A stretch of 11,459 nucleotides of DNA. It comes from Thiothrix sp. (GTDB lineage: Bacteria > Pseudomonadota > Gammaproteobacteria > Thiotrichales > Thiotrichaceae). Positions 1-6,371 of this stretch are shown here, in pieces (position 1 is the first letter of the stretch; the number at the start of each line of letters is the position of its first letter). The stretch spans positions 1 through 11,459 of the forward strand of contig DRMA01000086.1 in assembly GCA_011375245.1 (NCBI GenBank), given 5' to 3'. A program made the translations under genes and the position numbers. The notes below the pieces were generated by a model. That model made no database searches and was not told the origin of the DNA. It worked only from the letters and a program-made list of their open reading frames with translations.

Positions 1-866
1 GCATGTTGCTGATCACCTTGCTTATCAATGAGTTTCAGTAAATGAAAACCTTGTTCATTATGAAATAAGGTCGATAATTGTCCTTTTTCTAGTGTATTGA
101 TGGTACGTAAAAAACTGGGTGAGAGTGTTGTTGCGCTAACCCAATTATTATGTGCTTGTGCATTAGGAAAGGATAATAAATCTTCACCTTGAATGATACG
201 TTGACGTATCTTGTTAGCTTGTTGTTTTAGTGCTTTTAGTTCGGGAAGACGGCTATATTTTTTTTGTGGGAAGAGCAAATGTTGAAATTTATAGCTAATG
301 TTTTTTGATAAAAGTCTGCTTTGATTGGTGATAAGATCATCAATCGCGAGCTTTTCGTTAATGGCATTGCTTTGTCGATAACCTTTTCGCAGTTGACTAA
401 CAACAATACGTTGGCGAATGCTTTCTCTAAAAGTCTTATAGTCTAAGCCTTCTCTTTTTACAGCACTACGAAACTGCTCTAAGGTCATATGGTTTTGTCT
501 TGCGATGCGTTGCATCGTACTGTCAAGCATTGCGTCATCAATGACAATCCCCATCTTCTGTGCATATTGGGTTTGCAGTTTATCTAGAATTAATAAATCA
601 AGTGCTTTTTTTAATAAAGCTTGTTGTGGAAGACGGGCATATTCTTGTTGGTTTCTTAATTGTTTGGCTTGAGTGTGTACTTCACTGAGCATAACCACAT
701 CATTATTTGCAACAGCGGCTATTTGATCCAGTTTGTTGGCAGCAAATCCTCTTGGAATAAGTAAAAGTAACATCATTGATACGATAAACAATGATAAAAA
801 AACCGTAAAAAAATGTTCTCTCAATGAGGGGGTTAAGTGTAATAGTTTCTTATTGATCATAGCCAT
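1..866 (-). CDS. surA: SurA periplasmic chaperone / parvulin-type peptidyl-prolyl isomerase, C-terminus missing (cut by window edge)
   Basis: SurA escorts unfolded outer-membrane proteins, including LptD, through the periplasm. About 288 residues are present against roughly 430 for the E. coli protein; the second parvulin domain and the C-terminal helix lie outside the window. The N-terminus has a basic start, a hydrophobic stretch rich in Leu/Phe/Ile and a likely cleavage after GFAA. The SurA N-domain follows (AAVANNDVVML, then a helical part with MGIVID and QFRSAVKREGLDYKTFRESI). The last residues seen (GFHLLKLIDKQGDQQ) are the end of the first parvulin domain. I chose the ATG at 866, not the in-frame ATG at 860, because GAGGA (875-879) sits 8 nt upstream of it. 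The start overlaps the end of lptD by 17 nt, so the two are probably translationally coupled, as in the lptD-surA operon of many gammaproteobacteria. The parvulin domain seen here is shortened. Family assignment is firm; the exact start is fairly sure. Confidence 0.93.
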   Translation of the reverse strand, partial: MAMINKKLLHLTPSLREHFFTVFLSLFIVSMMLLLLIPRGFAANKLDQIAAVANNDVVMLSEVHTQAKQLRNQQEYARLPQQALLKKALDLLILDKLQTQYAQKMGIVIDDAMLDSTMQRIARQNHMTLEQFRSAVKREGLDYKTFRESIRQRIVVSQLRKGYRQSNAINEKLAIDDLITNQSRLLSKNISYKFQHLLFPQKKYSRLPELKALKQQANKIRQRIIQGEDLLSFPNAQAHNNWVSATTLSPSFLRTINTLEKGQLSTLFHNEQGFHLLKLIDKQGDQQH

Positions 867-3036
867 AGATTTGTTCCTCAAGAATATTGGTTGCACCTGT
901 TCCGAGGCTTCCTAGCCCTTTTAGTTCGAATTCAATAAAAAATGCGTTGTCGTAACTGACATTGTCTGATGTGAGAAAGCGCCGACTCACAAAGCGTGTT
1001 TTCCAGCAGCAGCTACTGTACTCAATACCTGCTAGTATTTCTAAATTGCGTTTTTCTAGTAGATCATATTCAATGTTGCTGACCAAATTCCATTGTGCAT
1101 TAATGGGAGCAGAAAATGAAAATGCTGTTTGTTCTAACTCACCATCAAGACGACGATAAGAGAGATTGGCGACACGTTTTCTAATATCTTTGTAGTGTAT
1201 TCTTGCTTCTGTGGAGCTGGTGCTTTGAGTTTTTGGATCCCAAAACGTACTGGTTATAAAACGGGTATTGGTATTCAGCTTTCCAGCGAGCTCAAAGGCA
1301 AGTTCTGAACTACCATTAGTTGCTATTGAGGTGTTGGGCAAGGTTACTTTTCGGTCACTAAAGTAAAATATTTGCCCTATACTGATAGCCGCTTCTTCTT
1401 CTCCTGTTTGGATGTTAATTAAACGTGATGTCAGTGCTGCTGTTAGCTGATTGGCATCTCCAATACGATCTTTACCCGTAAAACGGTTTTGTGAAAATAA
1501 GCGCGTTGAGGTACTAAAACTATTGGTTGCAGAGTCAAAGATGGGGATGTCGCTTTGATCCTCAAAGGGGGTATAGGTGTAAAATAAACGCGGTTCAAGC
1601 GTATGAATGCGTTTGCCGTGACTGGTTTCACGATCAAGAAAAATGCCTGTATCCAGACTAACGGTTGGCAATGTTCGAGAGGGGCTATCATCAGTCGATA
1701 AGGTGTTATCTTTTAGTGAATATTGAGTATGTTGAGTGCGGAAGGCAGGTTCTATATACCATGATGCATTTCCATAACGTTTGGAGACATTAGCATTGAT
1801 ATCAAAACGAACACCTGTGATGTCATTATCTTTGTCAAATTGAACCAGTTCTGTTTCTAAGGTGTAGTTTAGTTGTCCTTTTCTTTTTGTCGGCGCATAG
1901 GTGAACTTTATTTCAGGTAGACGAGAGTAGGGTGCATTGCCACTGTCTAAAATTTGAAAGTCTTGGAGTGATGTATTGAGTATCCAGTTTTTACCTATTG
2001 TGGTTAAGTCAATGCGACGTTCTAAAGCAGGGATGCTAGAAGTAATGAGTGAGTCACCAAAATCATCAAAATATTCATCATCAGAGACATCGGTCGCGTT
2101 AATGGAGAGTGATGTTGAGCTTGAAAATTGCGTTTTATGCTTGATGCTGAGCAAGCTACGATCTTCACTCTCTTTTTCTTTATCGTTGGGTAAATAATCG
2201 AATTCCCATTTGCCACTGTTATTTTCGGTTAGATAACGAAATTCGGTGCCTAGTTTTGTGCCACGTTGAGTCAGTAATGTCGGTGTCAAGGTTGCATCAT
2301 AATTAGGTGCAAGATTAATATAATAAGGCAAGCTTATTTGCGTTCCTGATTGCTCGTTTAAGCGAAGAGAGGGGGAGAGAAAACCACTGAGTCGTTGGTC
2401 TTTGAGCGGAAAGCGAAAAGAGGGGGTGTAAAATATGGGAATGTCGCCTGCTTTAAAAGTGACTCCTTTTGCGTTGCCCATGGCTTGCTCATGGTCAAGC
2501 TCAATACTAGAGGCGGCAATATGCCAACTGCGTTGTTCAACAGGACAGGTTGAAAAAGTAGCATTTTCTAGTAGTGCTCTGTTTTTTCCTTGTAAAGTCA
2601 CTAAGGTACTCTTACCACTTCCAAGTCCTTGTTGTAAATTGTATTCAACAGCATGCACTTTGCCAGTTTGTTGTTTGATATTGTAGTCAATTTTACGGCT
2701 TTTTAGACGTAAATTATTGGTACTTAGGATGATATTGCCATTGGCTTTAAGTTGGTCATTTACCCCATCATAGCTGGCTTGGTCTGCTTGGATATGTTGT
2801 GTATTGTGGTGAATATCAACTCTTCCCTCTAGTGTTGAAATACCTTCGCGTTTAATCGTGCCATTATCAGCCTCAAGGTAGATAGCATCAGTGACAAAAT
2901 CAGCTGGGGATTGTGTATCCTGCTTACCTGCTTGTGGAATTGGACAACTTCTCCATTGTGTTGGGGTTTCTGTAGCATAGGAAATATTTATAAGTAAAAT
3001 AGCAAAAGCTATGCATTTTATAACAATTTTGTTCAC
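850..3036 (-). CDS. lptD: LPS-assembly protein LptD (OstA/Imp), outer-membrane beta-barrel
   Basis: LptD with LptE forms the outer-membrane translocon that inserts lipopolysaccharide into the outer leaflet. The protein has 728 residues (E. coli about 784). It starts with a signal peptide (hydrophobic residues 4-20, likely cleavage near ISYA-TE). An OstA/LptA-like beta-taco domain follows at about 45-165 (AIYLEADNGT, GRVDIHH, QASYDG), then the barrel from about 190 (IPIFYTPSFRFP, SGFLSPSLR, LPYYINLAPNYDATLTP) to the C-terminus. The four cysteines that make the inter-domain disulfides in E. coli all have counterparts: Cys31, Cys164 and the adjacent pair Cys676-Cys677 (SSCCWKTRF). Cys31 has the same number as in E. 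coli, which supports the chosen start. That start is GTG with no clear Shine-Dalgarno; an in-frame TGA lies 8 codons upstream, so no longer ATG form is possible. surA follows with overlap. Identity is very secure. Confidence 0.96.
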   Translation of the reverse strand: MNKIVIKCIAFAILLINISYATETPTQWRSCPIPQAGKQDTQSPADFVTDAIYLEADNGTIKREGISTLEGRVDIHHNTQHIQADQASYDGVNDQLKANGNIILSTNNLRLKSRKIDYNIKQQTGKVHAVEYNLQQGLGSGKSTLVTLQGKNRALLENATFSTCPVEQRSWHIAASSIELDHEQAMGNAKGVTFKAGDIPIFYTPSFRFPLKDQRLSGFLSPSLRLNEQSGTQISLPYYINLAPNYDATLTPTLLTQRGTKLGTEFRYLTENNSGKWEFDYLPNDKEKESEDRSLLSIKHKTQFSSSTSLSINATDVSDDEYFDDFGDSLITSSIPALERRIDLTTIGKNWILNTSLQDFQILDSGNAPYSRLPEIKFTYAPTKRKGQLNYTLETELVQFDKDNDITGVRFDINANVSKRYGNASWYIEPAFRTQHTQYSLKDNTLSTDDSPSRTLPTVSLDTGIFLDRETSHGKRIHTLEPRLFYTYTPFEDQSDIPIFDSATNSFSTSTRLFSQNRFTGKDRIGDANQLTAALTSRLINIQTGEEEAAISIGQIFYFSDRKVTLPNTSIATNGSSELAFELAGKLNTNTRFITSTFWDPKTQSTSSTEARIHYKDIRKRVANLSYRRLDGELEQTAFSFSAPINAQWNLVSNIEYDLLEKRNLEILAGIEYSSCCWKTRFVSRRFLTSDNVSYDNAFFIEFELKGLGSLGTGATNILEEQIYGYDQ
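875..879 (-). promoter_or_regulatory. Ribosome binding site of surA inside lptD
   Basis: On the minus strand TGAGGAACAAATCT precedes the ATG at 866, with 8 nt between GAGGA and the start. It lies inside the last codons of lptD. It favours the start at 866 over the ATG two codons later. Confidence 0.7.
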
Positions 3037-3141
3037 AGGGGGATAAGGCTCGTCCAGTCATAGAGAGTATGTATTATGTCATGAAACTAGGCAGTTGTGC
3101 GATAAGCGAAATAGGTTGTGGTGAAAATGAATCACACTATG

Positions 3142-3170
3142 AATATATACTGGGTTATCTTAGTCATCAA
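3142..3170 (-). promoter_or_regulatory. Putative sigma70-type promoter of lptD-surA
   Basis: On the minus strand, TTGATG (3170-3165) and TATATT (3147-3142) are separated by exactly 17 nt. The -35 matches TTGACA at 4 of 6 positions and the -10 matches TATAAT at 5 of 6. Transcription would begin near 3135, giving a leader of about 100 nt before the GTG start. E. coli lptD is also driven by sigmaE; I saw no convincing sigmaE-type GGAAC/TCAAA pair here. Confidence 0.5.
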
Positions 3171-3197
3171 TATGATAATCCTTAGTATTGATAGGGG

Positions 3198-3232
3198 TTG
3201 ACCCTTATTTTTTTTGGAAAATGTACTATACT
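3198..3232 (+). promoter_or_regulatory. Weak candidate promoter for the Ser/Thr kinase gene
   Basis: TATACT at 3227-3232 matches the -10 consensus at 5 of 6 positions and lies 117 nt before the kinase ATG. TTGACC at 3198-3203 resembles a -35 box, but the spacer is 23 nt instead of 16-18, with a run of eight T between them. Either the -35 is one of the weaker T-rich hexamers nearer the -10, or this is not a promoter. Confidence 0.25.
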
Positions 3233-3338
3233 CCTTTTCTGTGGGATTTTTGCTACAGTTTATGTTAGAAAAAAACCCTTGGAAGAAGCTTTGTAAATGT
3301 TGCTTATTTTTTGATTAAAAAACTTATTGAGTCTATTT

Positions 3339-3344
3339 GAGGTG
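3339..3344 (+). promoter_or_regulatory. Ribosome binding site of the Ser/Thr kinase gene
   Basis: GAGGTG stands 5 nt before the ATG at 3350. It supports that start over a second in-frame ATG two codons downstream. Confidence 0.7.
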
Positions 3345-3349
3345 AATTT

Positions 3350-4213
3350 ATGTCTATGGCTGTTTTGAAAGCAAATGAAACGGTTGAATTAGTACGAACA
3401 GCAAGCTTACACCCCATTTCTCTTCCAGATTGGGAGATTTGTGCGCTTATTAATCAAAATAGCAATGCTGTGTTGTATCTAGCAACTAACCAAGCAGGCG
3501 AAAAAGCAGTTATTAAGCGCCTTGGTTTATGTACTAAACATTTATCACCCCATCATGCCCAAACATTTAGTACTGCTGTTGATACAAAGCGTTCAATGAG
3601 TGCTGCGGGTATGGTTGATATTTTTCAAGCAGGGGTGGCAGATGATCATCTTTATTTACTGATGGAATATCTAGAAGGTGGAACATTAGCGAGTAGGTTG
3701 GCGAATTACGAATGTTATTCATTGCAGCAGCGTTTGGATTGGTTTGGGGATATTGTCATTGCTCTTGGTACAATGCATGACTTAGGGCTAGTACACTATG
3801 ATTTAAAGCCCTCAAATATTATGTTTCGTGATGAGGATGAGTTGGTTTTAGTCGATTGTGGTATTGAAAACGAATGGCTTGTTCAGGCAGGTTATCAGGA
3901 TGAAGGGGATGTTTATTGCAGTCCTTTTTATGTTAGCCCTGAATGTGCAATGGGTGATGAGTATGATGAGCAAGCTGAAATTTATAGCTTGGGGATTATT
4001 TTCTATGAGCTAATGACTGGTAGAAAGCCTTATGAAGCAAGTTCAATCATTGGACTAATAAAAACGCATGCATTAGCACCGATTCCTAGATTGCCAAAAG
4101 AGTCTCACTGTTATCAAACTGTATTAAATAAAATGTTAGCTAAACACCCAGAAGATAGATACACATCACTGGATACTTTACTGGATGATCTTTATTTTAC
4201 TGAAACTGATTGA
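3350..4213 (+). CDS. Hanks-type Ser/Thr protein kinase, single cytosolic domain with deviant motifs
   Basis: Probably transfers phosphate from ATP to Ser/Thr of unknown target proteins. The 287 residues are almost only the kinase fold; no membrane segment or sensor domain is present. Seen in order: VLK/VIKRL with the likely ATP-binding Lys56; hinge MEYLEGGTL (about 106-114); catalytic loop HYDLKPSN with Asp151, Lys153 and Asn156; metal loop VDCG with Asp169; activation-segment end SPE (196-198); helix F region EIYSLGIIFYELMTGRKPY (210-228); and the closing Arg270 in HPEDRYTS. Oddities: the glycine loop is replaced by INQNSNAVLYLA (no GxGxxG), the catalytic loop has HYD instead of HRD (a non-RD kinase), DFG is DCG, and the helix F Asp is Glu210. 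Lys, catalytic Asp, Asn and metal Asp are kept, so it may be active. The phosphatase usually paired with such kinases is not in the window. It lies 151 nt before phoX on the same strand, with lptD divergent upstream. Family is sure, substrate unknown. Confidence 0.88.
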   Translation: MSMAVLKANETVELVRTASLHPISLPDWEICALINQNSNAVLYLATNQAGEKAVIKRLGLCTKHLSPHHAQTFSTAVDTKRSMSAAGMVDIFQAGVADDHLYLLMEYLEGGTLASRLANYECYSLQQRLDWFGDIVIALGTMHDLGLVHYDLKPSNIMFRDEDELVLVDCGIENEWLVQAGYQDEGDVYCSPFYVSPECAMGDEYDEQAEIYSLGIIFYELMTGRKPYEASSIIGLIKTHALAPIPRLPKESHCYQTVLNKMLAKHPEDRYTSLDTLLDDLYFTETD

Positions 4214-4364
4214 TGGTATTTTTAGTTATTCCAATGGAATTGTTTTTGCAATCGTATCAATCAAGGTCAACTACTTGTTTATGATAAAACACTTTAAGCC
4301 ATGACTTGCTTGCTTCCTCTGTTTATTATGTGTGAATTACAGAAAAGATAAATGGATTTAGATA

Positions 4365-6275
4365 ATGAAAATTTCCTCCAGTAAAGTAGTAGTACAAAAC
4401 CCACGTATTGAGGATAAGACAACCATTTCATTGGAACAACTTATGGCATTACGCTTATCGCGTCGTGAGGTATTAAAAGGTAGTTTGAGTTTGGCAATGC
4501 TTGGCTTATTAGGTACAACAACAGCAACAGCTGGTTCACGTGATTCATTATTATCATCATTTACGTTCAAACCCATTTCTATTGCAGATGGTAATGATAC
4601 TGTTATACCCCCTGAGGGGTATACCGCACAAGTATTTTTTGCATGGGGTGATCCTATTTCAGATGGTAGCGAATATAAGGGAGAGGCGAGTGATAGTGCA
4701 AAGGCGCAAGCTTATCAAGCAGGAATGCATCATGATGGGATGAAGTTTTTTCCACTACCTGCTACAGCAAAAAATGCCGAGCATGGTTTGCTAGTGATGA
4801 ATCATGAATATATTACTCCTTCAGTGTTACATGATGAAGAGGGCTGGTTGTCTCGGTTTAGTGCTTATTCTGAAGAAAAGGCAGAAAAAGAATTGTTGGC
4901 ACATGGGGTCTCAGTGATTGAAGTTAAAAAAAATAAGCACAACTGGGAAATAGTGCGTCCTTCTACATTAGCACGGCGAATTACTACACTTACACCAATG
5001 CATGTTAGTGGTGCAGCAACAGGTTCGCGCTTGTTAAAAACCAATGCTGATCCAACAGGAAAAGCGATTTTTGGTACCAATAATAACTGTTCTTCAGGCA
5101 TAACCCCGTGGGGAACCTATTTAACCTGTGAAGAAAATATCCAACATATGTTTGCAGGAAATATTGAGGATACGGCAGATAATAAAGAAATAATTGCCTT
5201 ACATAAACGCTATGGTATTCGACGCACGAAGTACAACTATGGTTGGGATAAATACCATGCACGTTTTGATTTAAGCAAAGAACCAAATGAGCCAAACCGT
5301 TTTGGCTGGATTGTGGAAATTGACCCTTATGACCCAAACAGTGTGCCAATAAAACGCACTGCAATGGGACGGTTTAAACACGAGAATTGTGCCTGTTTAG
5401 TGGCAGATAATCGGCGTACAGCTTTTTACTCAGGTGATGATAGCGTCTTTGAATATATCTACAAATTTGTGCCTAACAAAGCCTACGATGCGATTAATAA
5501 GAGCAATAATACGACATTGCTGGATGAAGGTACGCTTTATGTCGCGCGTTTTAATGAAGATGGCACAGGCAACTGGTTACCATTGGTGCATGGCAAAGCA
5601 GGTTTAACCGCAGAAAATGGCTTTGCAGATCAGGCTGAAGTCTTGATAAAAACCCGTTTAGCGGCTGATAAATTGAGTGCAACGCCAATGGATCGTCCTG
5701 AGTGGATTGATGTTCATCCTACGACGCATAAAGTTTATTGTTGTTTGACCAATAATAGTAAGCGCAGTGAACAAGAAACAAATAAAGCCAACCCACGTGC
5801 TAATAATTCACATGGGCACATTATTAGTTGGTCGGAAACCAATAACGATCCTTTAGCAACCACGTTCACATGGGATATTTTCTTGTTGGCGGGGAATCCT
5901 GCAAGTACGAATAAGCATCAGCAAGGCACGATAAAAGGTGATATTTTTTCATCACCTGATGGTTTGTATATTGATCCACGGGGTGCGATTTGGATTCAAA
6001 CGGATATCAGTGGGAGTAAATTGAATAAGGGCGATTATGCTGCTTTTGGCAATAATCAAATGTTGGTTGCTGACCCTGAAACACGTGAGGTTAAACGCTT
6101 TTTAACAGGGCCTGTAGGCTGTGAAGTATCAGGGGTGACTTTATCGCCTGATATGAAAGCCATGTGGGTTAATATGCAGCACCCAAAAGGACATTGGCCT
6201 AAAGGCGGTAAACATAGACCACGTTCAGCAACGGTACTGATTACCAAGGATGATGGAGGAAAAATAGGCACATGA
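4365..6275 (+). CDS. phoX: PhoX-family alkaline phosphatase (DUF839), Tat-exported
   Basis: PhoX enzymes are Ca/Fe-dependent phosphomonoesterases that free phosphate from organic esters in the periplasm. The 636 residues begin with a 30-residue N-region and a Tat signal: SRREVLKG (32-39), a hydrophobic stretch, and a likely cleavage after TATA (about residue 56). Tat export suits a protein that takes up its metals while folding in the cytoplasm. DUF839 landmarks follow: VMNHEYI (144-150), SGAATGSR (215-222), FGTNNNCSSGITPWGTYLTCEEN (236-258), FGWIVEIDPYDP (313-324), GRFKHE (335-340), RPEWIDVHP (444-452), NPRANNSHGHI (476-486), SPDGLYIDPRG (530-540) and GPVGCEVSGVTLSPD (582-596). Cys255 in TCEEN matches the cysteine that binds iron in the Pseudomonas fluorescens PhoX structure. 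Only a weak GGA (4354-4356) precedes the ATG, and I found no Pho box. The symbol follows family membership; some DUF839 proteins have not been tested for activity. Confidence 0.88.
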   Translation: MKISSSKVVVQNPRIEDKTTISLEQLMALRLSRREVLKGSLSLAMLGLLGTTTATAGSRDSLLSSFTFKPISIADGNDTVIPPEGYTAQVFFAWGDPISDGSEYKGEASDSAKAQAYQAGMHHDGMKFFPLPATAKNAEHGLLVMNHEYITPSVLHDEEGWLSRFSAYSEEKAEKELLAHGVSVIEVKKNKHNWEIVRPSTLARRITTLTPMHVSGAATGSRLLKTNADPTGKAIFGTNNNCSSGITPWGTYLTCEENIQHMFAGNIEDTADNKEIIALHKRYGIRRTKYNYGWDKYHARFDLSKEPNEPNRFGWIVEIDPYDPNSVPIKRTAMGRFKHENCACLVADNRRTAFYSGDDSVFEYIYKFVPNKAYDAINKSNNTTLLDEGTLYVARFNEDGTGNWLPLVHGKAGLTAENGFADQAEVLIKTRLAADKLSATPMDRPEWIDVHPTTHKVYCCLTNNSKRSEQETNKANPRANNSHGHIISWSETNNDPLATTFTWDIFLLAGNPASTNKHQQGTIKGDIFSSPDGLYIDPRGAIWIQTDISGSKLNKGDYAAFGNNQMLVADPETREVKRFLTGPVGCEVSGVTLSPDMKAMWVNMQHPKGHWPKGGKHRPRSATVLITKDDGGKIGT

Positions 6276-6358
6276 TCGAATAATCAGCTACACCATTAGC
6301 GAACATGATAAGATTCTATTATTGCAGGTAATATACTGTCCTTCTTCTCTTGATCCCC

Positions 6359-6364
6359 AAGGAG
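6359..6364 (+). promoter_or_regulatory. Strong ribosome binding site of ppk1
   Basis: AAGGAG lies 7 nt before the ATG at 6372, the best Shine-Dalgarno sequence in the window, and fixes the start of ppk1. Confidence 0.85.
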
Positions 6365-6371
6365 ATGTGTT

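Larger units (their letters stand above)
3037..3349. other. Divergent intergenic region between lptD and the protein kinase gene
   Basis: This 313-base gap holds the lptD promoter on the minus strand and, on the plus strand, a TATACT box (3227-3232) in a very AT-rich stretch that could serve the kinase gene. A TTGACC (3198-3203) lies 23 nt before that box, too far for a normal sigma70 pair. Two short open frames exist on the plus strand: 38 codons at 3069-3185 and 18 codons at 3262-3318. Neither has a convincing ribosome site or a recognised product. No hairpin terminator or RNA gene was recognised. Confidence 0.6.

Noticed and set aside
733..915. 60-codon plus-strand frame at the lptD-surA junction
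   Set aside because: Lies opposite the secure lptD and surA coding sequence, has no recognisable motif, and is best read as a shadow of surA.
3262..3318. 18-codon frame with clustered cysteines (MLEKNPWKKLCKCCLFFD) before the kinase
   Set aside because: No ribosome site and too short to separate from chance; not the codon pattern of a known attenuator leader.
4228..4240. Inverted repeat ATTCC-AAT-GGAAT after the kinase gene, followed by a short T run
   Set aside because: Five base pairs with a 3-nt loop and an interrupted T tract are too weak to call a terminator.
5005..5364. 119-codon minus-strand frame within phoX
   Set aside because: Opposite a firmly identified phoX sequence with conserved motifs; no family resemblance of its own.
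6301..6345. Possible -10 box TATACT (6332-6337) before ppk1
   Set aside because: No acceptable -35 hexamer 16-18 nt upstream and no TG extension, so not listed as a promoter.
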